A stretch of DNA of 64,000 nt from Qipengyuania gaetbuli (GCF_020524765.1 NZ_JAIVLR010000002.1:141001-205000), one strand, 5' to 3'; positions 35,476 through 43,016 are shown, counted from the first letter of the stretch. Made by a program: numbers and translations. Notes: a model not told the origin generated them from the letters alone.

Positions 35476-36219
35476 TCACGAACTCATCTCCTCGATCAAT
35501 TTGATGAGAGGCGCCTGCTCCTTTTCGAGCGCAGCTTTGAACGAGAGGAAGGTGAACCAGTCGCCGCGCGCCCAATTGACGGGCCGCTCAGTCGGGAACG
35601 GCAAACGCTCTGCGGCGATCTTGTCGTGAACGCGCAGGTTCAGTCTCGGCAACGTGATCTCAGTACCGCCGTCGGCAATAAACTGGGCGCGCGTATGCGA
35701 ATTCATCCAGATGCCAAAACGGTCGAGCGATGCGTCGTCCTTCATGTTCATTACGAACACGGTTTGTTTCGCTGGTGCGATCGGCAAGAGATCGCGAAAC
35801 AATCTGACGGAGTCTTCGGAGGCATCAGCCATCCAAACATGGATGAGAGGCATGCCGAACTCTTGGTTGGCTAAGAGGCGTGCCGCCTCGTTATGAAGGT
35901 GCGCTCCAGCGCCTGCGCACAGATCAACCAATGCGACCTGATTGGGCTCCAGCTGGTCAAGGCCGTTGAACAATTCAGTCCACCCGGCTTCGCTTCGCGC
36001 GTCGAACCGTGTCGTAACCAGTTGTTGCCCGCAAAAGCGTTGAAGATGTGCATTGCGTTCATCGCCGTCGAACAACGCCAGCGGAACTCCGCGTGAACTC
36101 AGTTGGTAGGTCAGTGCTCTGGCTTGGATACTCTTGCCTTGGCCACCCTTGTCGCTGTCGATTAAGACCAACGATCCGCATGCGCGCAGTTTGCGCGCGC
36201 GAAATTCTTTAGTTGTCAT
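35476..36219 (-). CDS. ParA/VirC1-like P-loop ATPase
   Basis: A 247-residue protein with a deviant Walker A (DKGGQGKS near residue 23) and FDGDER, as in the ParA/MinD/VirC1 group. The remaining ATPase strand is VALVDLCAGAG. In mobilizable plasmids such proteins (MobD, TraL, VirC1) bring the relaxosome to the channel or stabilise the element. No ParB partner is seen nearby, which fits a transfer role better than classic partition. It is followed after 5 bases by the single-helix membrane protein gene. Confidence 0.72.
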   Translation of the reverse strand: MTTKEFRARKLRACGSLVLIDSDKGGQGKSIQARALTYQLSSRGVPLALFDGDERNAHLQRFCGQQLVTTRFDARSEAGWTELFNGLDQLEPNQVALVDLCAGAGAHLHNEAARLLANQEFGMPLIHVWMADASEDSVRLFRDLLPIAPAKQTVFVMNMKDDASLDRFGIWMNSHTRAQFIADGGTEITLPRLNLRVHDKIAAERLPFPTERPVNWARGDWFTFLSFKAALEKEQAPLIKLIEEMSS

Positions 36220-36328
36220 CTTGATAGTCCTCGATTGAGGGCGAAATAAGTTCGGATTGAAAGGTGTAGAGCCGCACCAGCGCAGTCCGGGCTGAGCCTC
36301 TTCTCGAACTCACTCGCAGATTGCGAAA

Positions 36329-36781
36329 TTAAAGGTCGTCGATATTTCCGTTTTCGATCCGACCACTGGGCGAAGGGGAATTCGCGCTTACGCTGGCCAG
36401 CAGATCTGGAGAGGAATGCATCGACGTTGAGCCCTCCTCCTTCGCTTTGCTGCGGCGTTTCCGCTTAGGAATTTTGACAGCCGGTTTAGGCTCTTCGGCC
36501 TTCCGCTTTGCCCGTGCTTCCGTCAGGGCAGTCGCAAGCATATTCTTGCTGACCGCATATTGCTTCATCAGCTGTTCGGTTTCGGGCAAGGCAAGCAACT
36601 GCGGCAGCTTCACCTTCGCATGCTGATCGAGAACCGCTTCGACATACAGTCGCGCCGCGATTTTGCTTTCGTTCTGTTTGAGAAGCTTCTGATCGAGCTT
36701 CCCTGAAGCGGCCTTGGCCAGCTCAACGATATCTTTACTCACTTGTTTCAACTCCTGATTTGATCGGCTTTCGACCGACAT
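36329..36781 (-). CDS. Hypothetical Lys-rich protein of mobilization block
   Basis: A 150-residue, highly charged protein: an N-terminal helical half (NQELKQVSKDIVELAKAAS) and a strongly basic patch VKIPKRKRRSKAK near residue 115 that could bind DNA, then a Ser-rich acidic tail. No family recognised. ATG 36781 is preferred over the longer frame to 36832, because a 20-bp element shared with the alpA-like gene lies 36 bases before it and would otherwise be coding. It starts 109 bases upstream of the ParA-like gene and is read in the same direction. Confidence 0.55.
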   Translation of the reverse strand: MSVESRSNQELKQVSKDIVELAKAASGKLDQKLLKQNESKIAARLYVEAVLDQHAKVKLPQLLALPETEQLMKQYAVSKNMLATALTEARAKRKAEEPKPAVKIPKRKRRSKAKEEGSTSMHSSPDLLASVSANSPSPSGRIENGNIDDL

Positions 36782-36816
36782 CAGGGTTTCACCACAGATC
36801 GCAGTTCGATGGGCGG

Positions 36817-36836
36817 GGGGCACCCCACCCACCCTT
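36817..36836 (-). promoter_or_regulatory. 20-bp leader element, copy 1
   Basis: Read on the minus strand this is AAGGGTGGGTGGGGTGCCCC. A 19/20 match lies on the plus strand at 38204-38223. Here it lies 36 bases before the start of the 150-residue gene; copy 2 lies 37 bases before the alpA-like start. Shared sequence, orientation and spacing suggest a common operator or leader. Confidence 0.5.
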
Positions 36837-36896
36837 GTTTGTCCTGCGCAAATCAGCGCCTTATCAGGCGCATTACAAATACATCAGGAGCTTCAA

Positions 36897-38318
36897 TTGA
36901 GTGCCTTTTTCTCCAAAATCGATGTCGGGTCAGATTTCAGTGAAGAGGGTGTTCGCAATGCGATTGACAGCAATATCGATACCATTCTTCGAAAGAACAT
37001 GAGCCGCTTTCAATATGCTCACGCTACCCTCGCGTTTGACATACCACAGCGACTTCCATTGCTGCATTTAATGGATCATCGCGTCCGGATGCCACGCTTG
37101 CACGTTAGCGCTGAAGCTGCAGATCAAGTTCAAATCGATTCAGTTGTAGATCGGCTAAATCGGATGCTGTGTGTCCGCGCACATCCAGGTGCTCGTGAGC
37201 TCCTCGCAGATGCGCTCGATCTCGATCCCGTGCAGGACGCAAAAGATCTCGTTCGGATCATGAAGATCAGCCCGACGTCTTTCCATCTGCTGATCCGAGG
37301 GAGACTCGGCAAAGCGATCAAGGTTTCTAGAGGGCGAACGACAGCGAGAGAAACTCGCGAACTTATGCAATCATTGATCGCTCGACTTCTGGTTTACCAT
37401 TGCGCGCACCAAGTGCAGATGATTGCTGCGCGCGGTAATGTCATAGACCGATTCCCAATCCGACTGACGATCTCTGAACGAGAGCAAATGCTCAGCGGGC
37501 TCTACGCCGACGCCCATAAACTGCTCAGTGCACTTGAGTTGATCTCAAAGAAAGTGATGGGAGAATCGAAACAATGGCCACAGCGTGATTTCGTCAAGGA
37601 CCTCAAGCCAAAGGCCGAAGAGATTGTGGCTCGACTTACCTTTTCAGAGGAAGAGCTGCTTGTCATCCTGCAGGGTGCTTGCGCTAGTCGTCGAAGTGCG
37701 CTCAAGCAGGCTCTCACATTTTTTGACTTCCTTCGAAACCAACCAGCCGACTCGCTCCACAAGGAGATTTTCGGCATGACATCGTTCGAAACGCTCATCT
37801 TTGCGGTCACGCGCTTGGTGCAGCTGAAGGACAATGCGTCGAAGATCGTAGGGAAGGGCGTTCTCGTGCGTCCTCGGATGATTCCATTCTCACCGGTAAA
37901 CCTTCCGCGTGTAAACGATGCGGCAGTTTCAAAGGCCTTTCTCGTCTATCGTTCGATTTTGCTGCGCGATGATAAAGCTGAAGAGATCTTCAATGATACA
38001 AAACCCATCAACCTGCAGGACATCTGGTCCAACTGGCAAGCAAAAGGCGACGACTATGGAGTGGGCGCCTTCTCAGAGATTAGACCCTGTTTCCATTTTC
38101 TGAATAGAGAGCAATTGAGTTTGCCCATGGCGGAACGGTTGGAAATTGGTCAGCAAGTCGATGTTTTAGCAGAGTTTCTTCTACAGCAATGGGCACCAAA
38201 GAGAAGGGTTGGTGGGGTGCCCCATGCGCGGCTCGCCTTGGACATGGGTAGAAACGCCCATGCCCAAAAACAATCGCATCGACCGCCGAATGTCCGCCGA
38301 GCGTCTGGAAAACGATGA
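36897..38318 (+). CDS. Large hypothetical element protein, TTG start
   Basis: A 473-residue soluble protein that I do not recognise. It starts with TTG at 36897, preceded by AGGAG seven bases upstream; no better ATG start exists before residue 35. It is rich in helices and basic residues (LLIRGRLGKAIKVSRGRTTARETRELMQ near residue 135). There is no helicase, nuclease or primase motif that I can see, so a replication or regulatory role is only a guess from its place between mobilization and integration genes. Its last 59 bases overlap the alpA-like gene; the tail (RPPNVRRASGKR) is low-complexity. Confidence 0.6.
   Translation: MSAFFSKIDVGSDFSEEGVRNAIDSNIDTILRKNMSRFQYAHATLAFDIPQRLPLLHLMDHRVRMPRLHVSAEAADQVQIDSVVDRLNRMLCVRAHPGARELLADALDLDPVQDAKDLVRIMKISPTSFHLLIRGRLGKAIKVSRGRTTARETRELMQSLIARLLVYHCAHQVQMIAARGNVIDRFPIRLTISEREQMLSGLYADAHKLLSALELISKKVMGESKQWPQRDFVKDLKPKAEEIVARLTFSEEELLVILQGACASRRSALKQALTFFDFLRNQPADSLHKEIFGMTSFETLIFAVTRLVQLKDNASKIVGKGVLVRPRMIPFSPVNLPRVNDAAVSKAFLVYRSILLRDDKAEEIFNDTKPINLQDIWSNWQAKGDDYGVGAFSEIRPCFHFLNREQLSLPMAERLEIGQQVDVLAEFLLQQWAPKRRVGGVPHARLALDMGRNAHAQKQSHRPPNVRRASGKR
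38204..38223 (+). promoter_or_regulatory. 20-bp leader element, copy 2
   Basis: AAGGGTTGGTGGGGTGCCCC on the plus strand differs at one base from copy 1 (36817-36836, minus strand). It lies inside the 3' end of the 473-residue gene and 37 bases before the alpA-like ATG at 38260, so its conservation is better explained by control of alpA than by coding needs. Confidence 0.5.
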
Positions 38319-38553
38319 AGAGATACCACTGTGCCCGCTCGACAGCGGCACCCAACCGCCTTCTGTCGGCAACTACGCGCGTTTGGATCGGTTCATGCGT
38401 GTCGAAGAGGTTCTCTATGTGACGGGTATGAGCTGCTCCACCCTATACCGAAAAATCGGGAGGGGCACTTTCCCCCGCCAAGTTAATCTCGGCGTAAACA
38501 TGGTTGCTTGGCGTGAGTCCCAAATCGCCGATTGGATGCAAAATCCAACCTAG
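38260..38553 (+). CDS. AlpA-family excisionase/regulator
   Basis: A 97-residue protein whose last 55 residues form an AlpA/MerR-like helix-turn-helix: RFMRVEEVLYVTGMSCSTLYRKIGRGTFPRQVNLG and a Trp that packs the wing (NMVAWRESQIADWMQ). AlpA proteins act as recombination directionality factors or activate integrase genes. The start is uncertain: ATG 38260 is chosen because the shared 20-bp element lies 37 bases upstream; ATG 38290 is possible. Its stop overlaps the convergent integrase stop by 4 bases, an intimate layout that suggests opposing control. Confidence 0.75.
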   Translation: MPKNNRIDRRMSAERLENDEEIPLCPLDSGTQPPSVGNYARLDRFMRVEEVLYVTGMSCSTLYRKIGRGTFPRQVNLGVNMVAWRESQIADWMQNPT

Positions 38554-39872
38554 CGAGACTTGGATAGTGGTCGCCTTGGCCCTTCAAGCAACTCGGTGCT
38601 GCTCATCTGCTCGTCCATGATCCAGTCGGCCCAGAGCTGCGCGATTTCGCGACGACGATCCATATATCCTGCTCGATTATATCGGCGTTCGGTTTCTGAC
38701 ATTCCAGCGGGCGTATGCGCGAGCATCAAGTCGACAATCAGACGCTCAAGTACGAGGCGCTGATCGGCTCCCACGTGTTGGCGCGCAAAATGCTCGTTCA
38801 TGTTGGTCGAAAATGACGACCTCCAACCATGGCTGACGTGGCGGCCTTTGTAACCAAGGCGATGATACATATAGTTGACCGCATTCTCGCTCAAAGGACT
38901 AAACGAGGAGCGATTGCCCGGAAAAACCAGAGTTCCGTGACCAGTCAGTCGCCTAACCGCTTTGAGTACTTCGACGGACTGGCGAGCCAGCGGGACCTTG
39001 TGGTCGAAAGCGTCATCGCCTTTCAATTCAAGTACCAACTTCAGGCGTTCCGATGGAATGAGCCAGTAAGCATTCTCATCGACTGCGCCGTGATTGTCCC
39101 ATGAAATCTCGTGGAATTCGCTCCACGGAGCAGTCCTTATCATCCCGGGACGCTGAGCGGTCAGAGCCATGAACCGTGATGCCAAGCGGGTGACTGGATT
39201 GGCGCCGGCACGGTCGACTGCAGCGATCAGGCCACGTATTTCGTCCAGATCGAGAAGTGCCGGCCACCGCTTGCCTCGGGGCACGGGCTTCAAGAGCTCG
39301 CCTATATCGGCAGGATTGTGTGTTACGACCTGCTTAAAGCGAGCAAACTTGAAAACACTCGCAATGCGTTGGCGAAGTCGGTGTGCGGTCTCGATCGCTC
39401 CCCTCGCCTCGACTACTTGAAGAGTCGATAGAACGAGATGCTCATCGATGTCTGCCATCGCCAGGTCACCCAAAACCGGGAAAAGGTCCCGCTCCATACT
39501 GCTGATGACATCGTCTGCATGAACTTCCGTCCAGCGGTCCTTCTGCACACCGTGCCATTCGCGCGCCAACGCTTCAAACGTGTGCTCGTGACGCTGCGTG
39601 TTAGCCAGTTTCGCGAGTTTGGCTTCGTAATTCGGATCGCGACCTTCTCGAAGAAGCCGTTTCGCGTCGTCGCGCATAATGCGCGCCTGGGCTAGCGACA
39701 CTTCCGGGTATGGTCCGAAGACAACTCGTCTTTCCTTGCCGCCGAATCTGTATTTCAGCCTCCAGGACCGATGACCCGCTTTCGTGACAAAGAGATGCAA
39801 GCCGCCTGAATCGGCCAGCTTATAGTCTTTCTCGCGCGCTTTCGCTTTTCTGACTGCTGCGTCGGTCAGCAT
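38550..39872 (-). CDS. int: Tyrosine integrase, P4/DUF4102-type
   Basis: A 440-residue site-specific recombinase. The N-terminal DUF4102 arm-binding domain (LTDAAVRKAKAREKDYKLADSGG) is followed by a SAM-like core-binding domain and the catalytic domain, with Arg in TAQRPGMIR, HGWRSSFS (HxxR), the downstream His box LMLAHTP, and the nucleophile Tyr in RRYNRAGY. All catalytic residues expected for an active enzyme are present. It reads away from the tRNA-Ser(GCT) target, with its start 153 bp from the att core. TGCCCCCA copy 39872-39879 overlaps the start codon, so integrase binding could repress its own translation start or promoter. Confidence 0.93.
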   Translation of the reverse strand: MLTDAAVRKAKAREKDYKLADSGGLHLFVTKAGHRSWRLKYRFGGKERRVVFGPYPEVSLAQARIMRDDAKRLLREGRDPNYEAKLAKLANTQRHEHTFEALAREWHGVQKDRWTEVHADDVISSMERDLFPVLGDLAMADIDEHLVLSTLQVVEARGAIETAHRLRQRIASVFKFARFKQVVTHNPADIGELLKPVPRGKRWPALLDLDEIRGLIAAVDRAGANPVTRLASRFMALTAQRPGMIRTAPWSEFHEISWDNHGAVDENAYWLIPSERLKLVLELKGDDAFDHKVPLARQSVEVLKAVRRLTGHGTLVFPGNRSSFSPLSENAVNYMYHRLGYKGRHVSHGWRSSFSTNMNEHFARQHVGADQRLVLERLIVDLMLAHTPAGMSETERRYNRAGYMDRRREIAQLWADWIMDEQMSSTELLEGPRRPLSKSR

Positions 39873-39912
39873 GCCCCCACCTCACTTATCTCGTGCCCCC
39901 AAAGTGCCCCCA
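39872..39912 (+). repeat. Three TGCCCCCA repeats at the right inner end (candidate arm-type integrase sites)
   Basis: Exact octamers at 39872-39879, 39894-39901 and 39905-39912, all in the same orientation as the three copies at the left end (9154, 9166, 9235); the last two start 11 bp apart, close to one helical turn. On the excised circle the six copies would flank the 18-bp core as direct repeats. Confidence 0.65.
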
Positions 39913-40024
39913 TATCATCTGGCATTAGGTGGCATTGGGTGACAACGCTTAGGACACCGAACACCGCCAAATGCAAGCGATTACAGTCGAATAGGCAAGG
40001 AGTGAGAAGCCTTGGGAAAGATAG

Positions 40025-40042
40025 GTGGCGGAGACGGAGGGA
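40025..40042. repeat. Right attachment site within tRNA-Ser
   Basis: The 18 bases are identical to 9076-9093. They cover one base 3' of the tRNA, the CCA, discriminator, 3' acceptor strand, 3' T-stem strand and one T-loop base, so crossover here leaves the tRNA intact. Confidence 0.9.
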
Positions 40043-40117
40043 TTCGAACCCTCGATACCCGTTACCAGGTATGGCTCCTTAGCAGGGAGCTGGTTTCAGC
40101 CACTCACCCACGTCTCC
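40026..40117 (-). tRNA. tRNA-Ser(GCT)
   Basis: On the minus strand the gene starts GGAGACG, has a D-arm region, anticodon stem-loop with CTGCTAA (anticodon GCT, reads AGC/AGU), a long variable arm of the Ser type, the T-arm GAGGG-TTCGAAT-CCCTC, then the acceptor strand CGTCTCC, discriminator G and an encoded CCA. Length is 92 bases with CCA. All stems pair. It is the integration target of the neighbouring element and appears functional. Confidence 0.95.
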
Positions 40118-40194
40118 GCATCGCAAGCCTCGGCTGCGAGGGGCGCGCTATAGCTAGGGGGGCACCGGCCATCAAGTGCAATTCCTCCCTCCAC

Positions 40195-40278
40195 GATTCA
40201 CCGCTTCCCGGACTCGGTTCGGCGCGAATCCGATTCGGTTCATCGCCCTGTCATTGCCCGCCTGCTTGAAAGCGATTC
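40195..40278. promoter_or_regulatory. Cluster of five GANTC sites upstream of eipA
   Basis: GANTC occurs at 40195, 40211, 40226, 40232 and 40274, that is five times in 84 bp, against about one per 256 bp by chance. GANTC is the CcrM adenine-methylation site of alphaproteobacteria and is often placed in promoters read by cell-cycle regulators. The cluster lies between tRNA-Ser and the eipA start. Confidence 0.5.
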
Positions 40279-40341
40279 TCCTGTCGCACGTGACCTTCGT
40301 TGGCGCGCCTGCGGGCAGGGTCACGGGAAGGGAATATCGAG

Positions 40342-41136
40342 ATGAATACGGCACGCAGCATCCTTGTCAGCCTGGCCGCAGGGCTCGGCCTGCTTGCGAC
40401 GCCCCTTTCGGCACAGGTCGAAACGGTCGACCCCGATGCCGCCTATGAAGCAGTCATCGACGGCGATCTGGAAGAGGCGCCGGGCGAGCCTTCGCCTTAC
40501 GCGGACCCCGAAACGCAGCCGGCCATCGAGCTGCCCGAATTCGAAGACGAGGCTGCTCCGGCCGAATCCGGCACCCCGCCGGTCTGGTCCGAACAGTCCG
40601 CCGAAGAGGCAGCGTCCGCCCGCGTCGCGAGCGCCAATATCGACGATCCTGCCACCACCTACCGCGAGGATGACCTCATCGGTGCGGCAGAAGGCGTGTT
40701 CGGCAAGGGCGCCGAAGGCCTGGCGCAGATGATCAAGAAACTGCTCGCCGACCAGGGCGAACCCAACGGCTACATCGTCGGTCGCGAGGCAGGCGGGGCT
40801 TTCGTCGTCGGCGCGCGCTACGGTTCGGGCACGCTGTTCCACAAGGTGGAAGGCGAAATGCCGGTCTACTGGACCGGCCCCTCGATCGGCTTCGATGCAG
40901 GGGCGAACGCGGGCAGCACTTTCGTGCTCGTCTACAACCTTTACGACACGGAAGAGCTTTACGAGCGCTTCCCCGCCGCGGAAGGCCAGGCCTATCTGAT
41001 CGGCGGCCTCACCGCGAGTTACGTCCGCAAGGGCGACGTAGTCCTCATACCGATCCGCATGGGTGCCGGGCTCCGGCTCGGCGTCAACGCGGGCTACATG
41101 CGTTTTTCCAAGAAGCAGCGCTGGCTGCCGTTCTGA
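40342..41136 (+). CDS. eipA: DUF1134 envelope protein, EipA-like
   Basis: A 264-residue exported protein: signal peptide (residues 1-24, LVSLAAGLGLLATPLSAQ), an acidic Pro/Glu-rich linker (residues 25-90), then the conserved DUF1134 domain (EGVFGKGAEGLAQMI, GGAFVVGARYGSGTL, GPSIGFDAGANAGST). EipA of Brucella and Caulobacter is a periplasmic protein needed for envelope integrity. ATG 40342 follows GAAGGGAATATCGAG; the open frame before it is not coding. A strong terminator follows at 41192-41230. Confidence 0.87.
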   Translation: MNTARSILVSLAAGLGLLATPLSAQVETVDPDAAYEAVIDGDLEEAPGEPSPYADPETQPAIELPEFEDEAAPAESGTPPVWSEQSAEEAASARVASANIDDPATTYREDDLIGAAEGVFGKGAEGLAQMIKKLLADQGEPNGYIVGREAGGAFVVGARYGSGTLFHKVEGEMPVYWTGPSIGFDAGANAGSTFVLVYNLYDTEELYERFPAAEGQAYLIGGLTASYVRKGDVVLIPIRMGAGLRLGVNAGYMRFSKKQRWLPF

Positions 41137-41191
41137 GCCTCCAAAGGGCTGCCCCGAGCAGAGGTCGCACTCACAACAAGGGCTCCTATAC

Positions 41192-41230
41192 GGGCCGCAA
41201 CCGAATTCCGGTTGCGGCCCTTCGTTTGTT
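41192..41230 (+). terminator. Rho-independent terminator after eipA
   Basis: A perfect 12-bp stem GGGCCGCAACCG/CGGTTGCGGCCC (41192-41203 with 41209-41220), a 5-base loop AATTC, then the T-rich tail TTCGTTTGTT. Confidence 0.85.
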
Positions 41231-41247
41231 GGGCGAAAGGGGCGCCC

Positions 41248-42429
41248 ATGCTCGATACACTTGACGCCCAGCCGCCAGACGCCCTCCTTGCCCTGATCAA
41301 GATGTACGCCGCCGACGAGCGCGCGGACAAGATCGACCTCGGCGTTGGGGTCTATCGCACCAATGAAGGCGCGACCCCGGTTTTCCGGGCGATCAAGCAA
41401 GCCGAACAGCGCCTGATCGACGAGCAGGACAGCAAGTCCTACCTCGGCCCCGAAGGCGATACCGGCTTCGTGGAGGTGCTGCGCCCCTACATCTTCGGCA
41501 AGGACTGCCAGCTGACCGACCGGATCGGCGGCATGCAGACGCCGGGCGGCACGGGCGCCGTCCGGCTTGCCGTCGCGCTTGCCGCCAAGGCGGGCGTCAC
41601 GCGCATCCATCTCGGCATGCCCAGCTGGCCGAACCATGCCCAGATCCTCGACGACGTGGGCGTCGAAACCGTGCCCTTCCGCCATGCAACGCCCGATGGC
41701 ACCGCCGATCTCGATGCCGTGCTCGGCGCGATCCGCAATGCCGGGCCCAAGGACGCGGTCCTGCTGCACGGCTGCTGCCACAACCCGACCGGCATCGACT
41801 ACACCGATGCGGAGTGGGGCGAGATTGCGAAGGCCTTCGCCGAAACCGGCGTGCTGCCGATCCTCGACATCGCCTACCAGGGCCTTGGCCACGGTATGGA
41901 AGAAGACGTCACCGGCGTGCGCATCGTGCTGGATACCGTGCCCGAAGCGCTGGTCGCCTACAGCTGCGACAAGAACTTCGGCCTCTACCGCGACCGCGTG
42001 GGTGCCTTCTATATGATGGCGAAGGAACCGGCGCAGTTGGCGGCCATCGTGTCCAATGCCAATGCGCTGGCCCGTGCGAACTGGTCGATGCCGCCCGATC
42101 ACGGCGGCGCAGCGGTTCGCGTTGCGCTGAGCGACGCGGGCATGACGCAGGTCTGGCTGGACGAGCTCGACGAGATGCGCGCCCGCATGCGCCGCGTCCG
42201 CGACCGGCTGGCCGCAGCCGACAACGAAGTGCCGGGCCTCGGCCTTGCCGCACTCGCCCAGCAGAACGGCCTGTTCGCCATGCTGCCGCTGTCGAAGGAG
42301 CAGATCACGAGCCTGCGCGAAGATCACGCCATCTACATGGCAGGATCGGGCCGGATCAACGTGGCCGGTCTCCACGCGGGCAATACCGACAAGTTCATCG
42401 CCGCGCTGGCCGACGTCACCAAGGGCTGA
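41248..42429 (+). CDS. Aromatic/aspartate aminotransferase, class I PLP-dependent
   Basis: A 393-residue fold-type I aminotransferase of the AspC/TyrB subgroup. The signatures are KIDLGVGVYRTNEGATPV near residue 28, GCCHNPTGID (the NPTG motif), LDIAYQGLG, and SCDKNFGLYRDR, where the Lys binds PLP (SxxK with D in place of the usual S). It transfers amino groups between aromatic or acidic amino acids and 2-oxoglutarate. ATG 41248 lies 28 bases after the eipA terminator; the upstream frame is not used. The GNAT gene begins 6 bases after its stop. Confidence 0.88.
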   Translation: MLDTLDAQPPDALLALIKMYAADERADKIDLGVGVYRTNEGATPVFRAIKQAEQRLIDEQDSKSYLGPEGDTGFVEVLRPYIFGKDCQLTDRIGGMQTPGGTGAVRLAVALAAKAGVTRIHLGMPSWPNHAQILDDVGVETVPFRHATPDGTADLDAVLGAIRNAGPKDAVLLHGCCHNPTGIDYTDAEWGEIAKAFAETGVLPILDIAYQGLGHGMEEDVTGVRIVLDTVPEALVAYSCDKNFGLYRDRVGAFYMMAKEPAQLAAIVSNANALARANWSMPPDHGGAAVRVALSDAGMTQVWLDELDEMRARMRRVRDRLAAADNEVPGLGLAALAQQNGLFAMLPLSKEQITSLREDHAIYMAGSGRINVAGLHAGNTDKFIAALADVTKG

Positions 42430-42435
42430 AGGCAC

Positions 42436-42975
42436 ATGGACCGGCAGCCGACCCTCGAGACCGAGCGGCTGCTGATCCGGCCGATGGCGGAAGACGACCG
42501 CGAGGCGCTGTTCGCGGTCGCCTCCGATCCGATGGTGTGGGAACAGCATCCCATCCACGACCGCTGGCGGCGCGAGGTCTTCGACCGCTTCTTCGACGAA
42601 TGCCTTGCCAGCGGCGGCGGCCTTGCTGTCGTCCGCAAGGACACCGGCCGCGTGGTCGGCGCATCGCGCTATGACGGGTACGACCCCGAAGAGGGCGGCG
42701 TGGTCGAGATCGGCTGGACCTACCTCGAACGCGCCTGCTGGGGGAAGGGCATCAACACCGAGATGAAGCGGGCCATGCTCGCTCACGCGCTGGCGCAGGT
42801 GGCGGTGGTCGAGTTCCGCGTCGGCGATACCAACTACCGTTCGCGCAACGCGCTTGAGGCCATCGGGGCGGAGCGCACGCGCCGCTACGAAGTCGATCGC
42901 TACCAGGGCAAGCGCGTGGTCCATCTGGTCTACGAGATCACCGGCGAAAGCTTCGCATCCGGCCCGCTGGCCTGA
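42436..42975 (+). CDS. GNAT N-acetyltransferase, RimJ/RimL-like
   Basis: A 179-residue GNAT enzyme: ETERLLIRPMAEDDREALF (typical RimJ/RimL start), GVVEIGWTYLERACWGKGIN (acetyl-CoA loop region) and the late NALEAIGAERTRRYEVDRY. It acetylates a protein N-terminus or small molecule, substrate unknown. It begins 6 bases after the aminotransferase stop, so the two are co-transcribed. A nested hairpin lies directly after its stop. Confidence 0.85.
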   Translation: MDRQPTLETERLLIRPMAEDDREALFAVASDPMVWEQHPIHDRWRREVFDRFFDECLASGGGLAVVRKDTGRVVGASRYDGYDPEEGGVVEIGWTYLERACWGKGINTEMKRAMLAHALAQVAVVEFRVGDTNYRSRNALEAIGAERTRRYEVDRYQGKRVVHLVYEITGESFASGPLA

Positions 42976-43016
42976 TGTAGGAGCGCGGCAGGACTTGCCG
43001 CAGGCGGCCTCCTACA
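42976..43016 (+). terminator. Nested hairpin after the GNAT gene (terminator or RNA element)
   Basis: An outer 8-bp stem TGTAGGAG/CTCCTACA (42976-42983 with 43009-43016) encloses an inner 6-bp stem GCGGCA/TGCCGC (42985-42990 with 42996-43001). It starts at the base after the stop codon. No T-tract follows, so it could be a processing signal or a rho-linked end rather than an intrinsic terminator. Confidence 0.5.

Larger units (their letters stand above)
9076..40042. mobile_element. Integrated mobilizable element (IME) of about 30.95 kb in tRNA-Ser(GCT)
   Basis: The segment is bounded by an identical 18-bp direct repeat, GTGGCGGAGACGGAGGGA, at 9076-9093 and 40025-40042; the distance between repeat starts is 30,949 bp. 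The right copy is the 3' end of an intact tRNA-Ser(GCT) gene; the left copy is an orphan tRNA 3' fragment. A P4-type tyrosine integrase gene sits next to the tRNA, as usual for elements that restore the tRNA they enter. The interior carries mobilization genes (relaxase, MobC, ParA-like) but no visible VirB/Tra channel or VirD4-like coupling protein, so it probably needs a helper for transfer. Cargo: metal efflux, drug efflux, an aromatic/oxidative block and unknown genes. By eye the mobilization part (32.5-39.9 kb) is AT-richer than the backbone. Confidence 0.9.

Noticed and set aside
32782..38318. A complete conjugation (type IV secretion) system in the element
   Set aside because: No VirB4, VirB11, VirD4/TraG or pilin-like protein is seen; only relaxase, MobC and a ParA-like ATPase.
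40321..42924. A leftward open frame of 867 codons across eipA, aminotransferase and GNAT genes
   Set aside because: It is antisense to three well-supported genes and its translation has no recognisable family; GC-rich genes commonly leave such open shadows.
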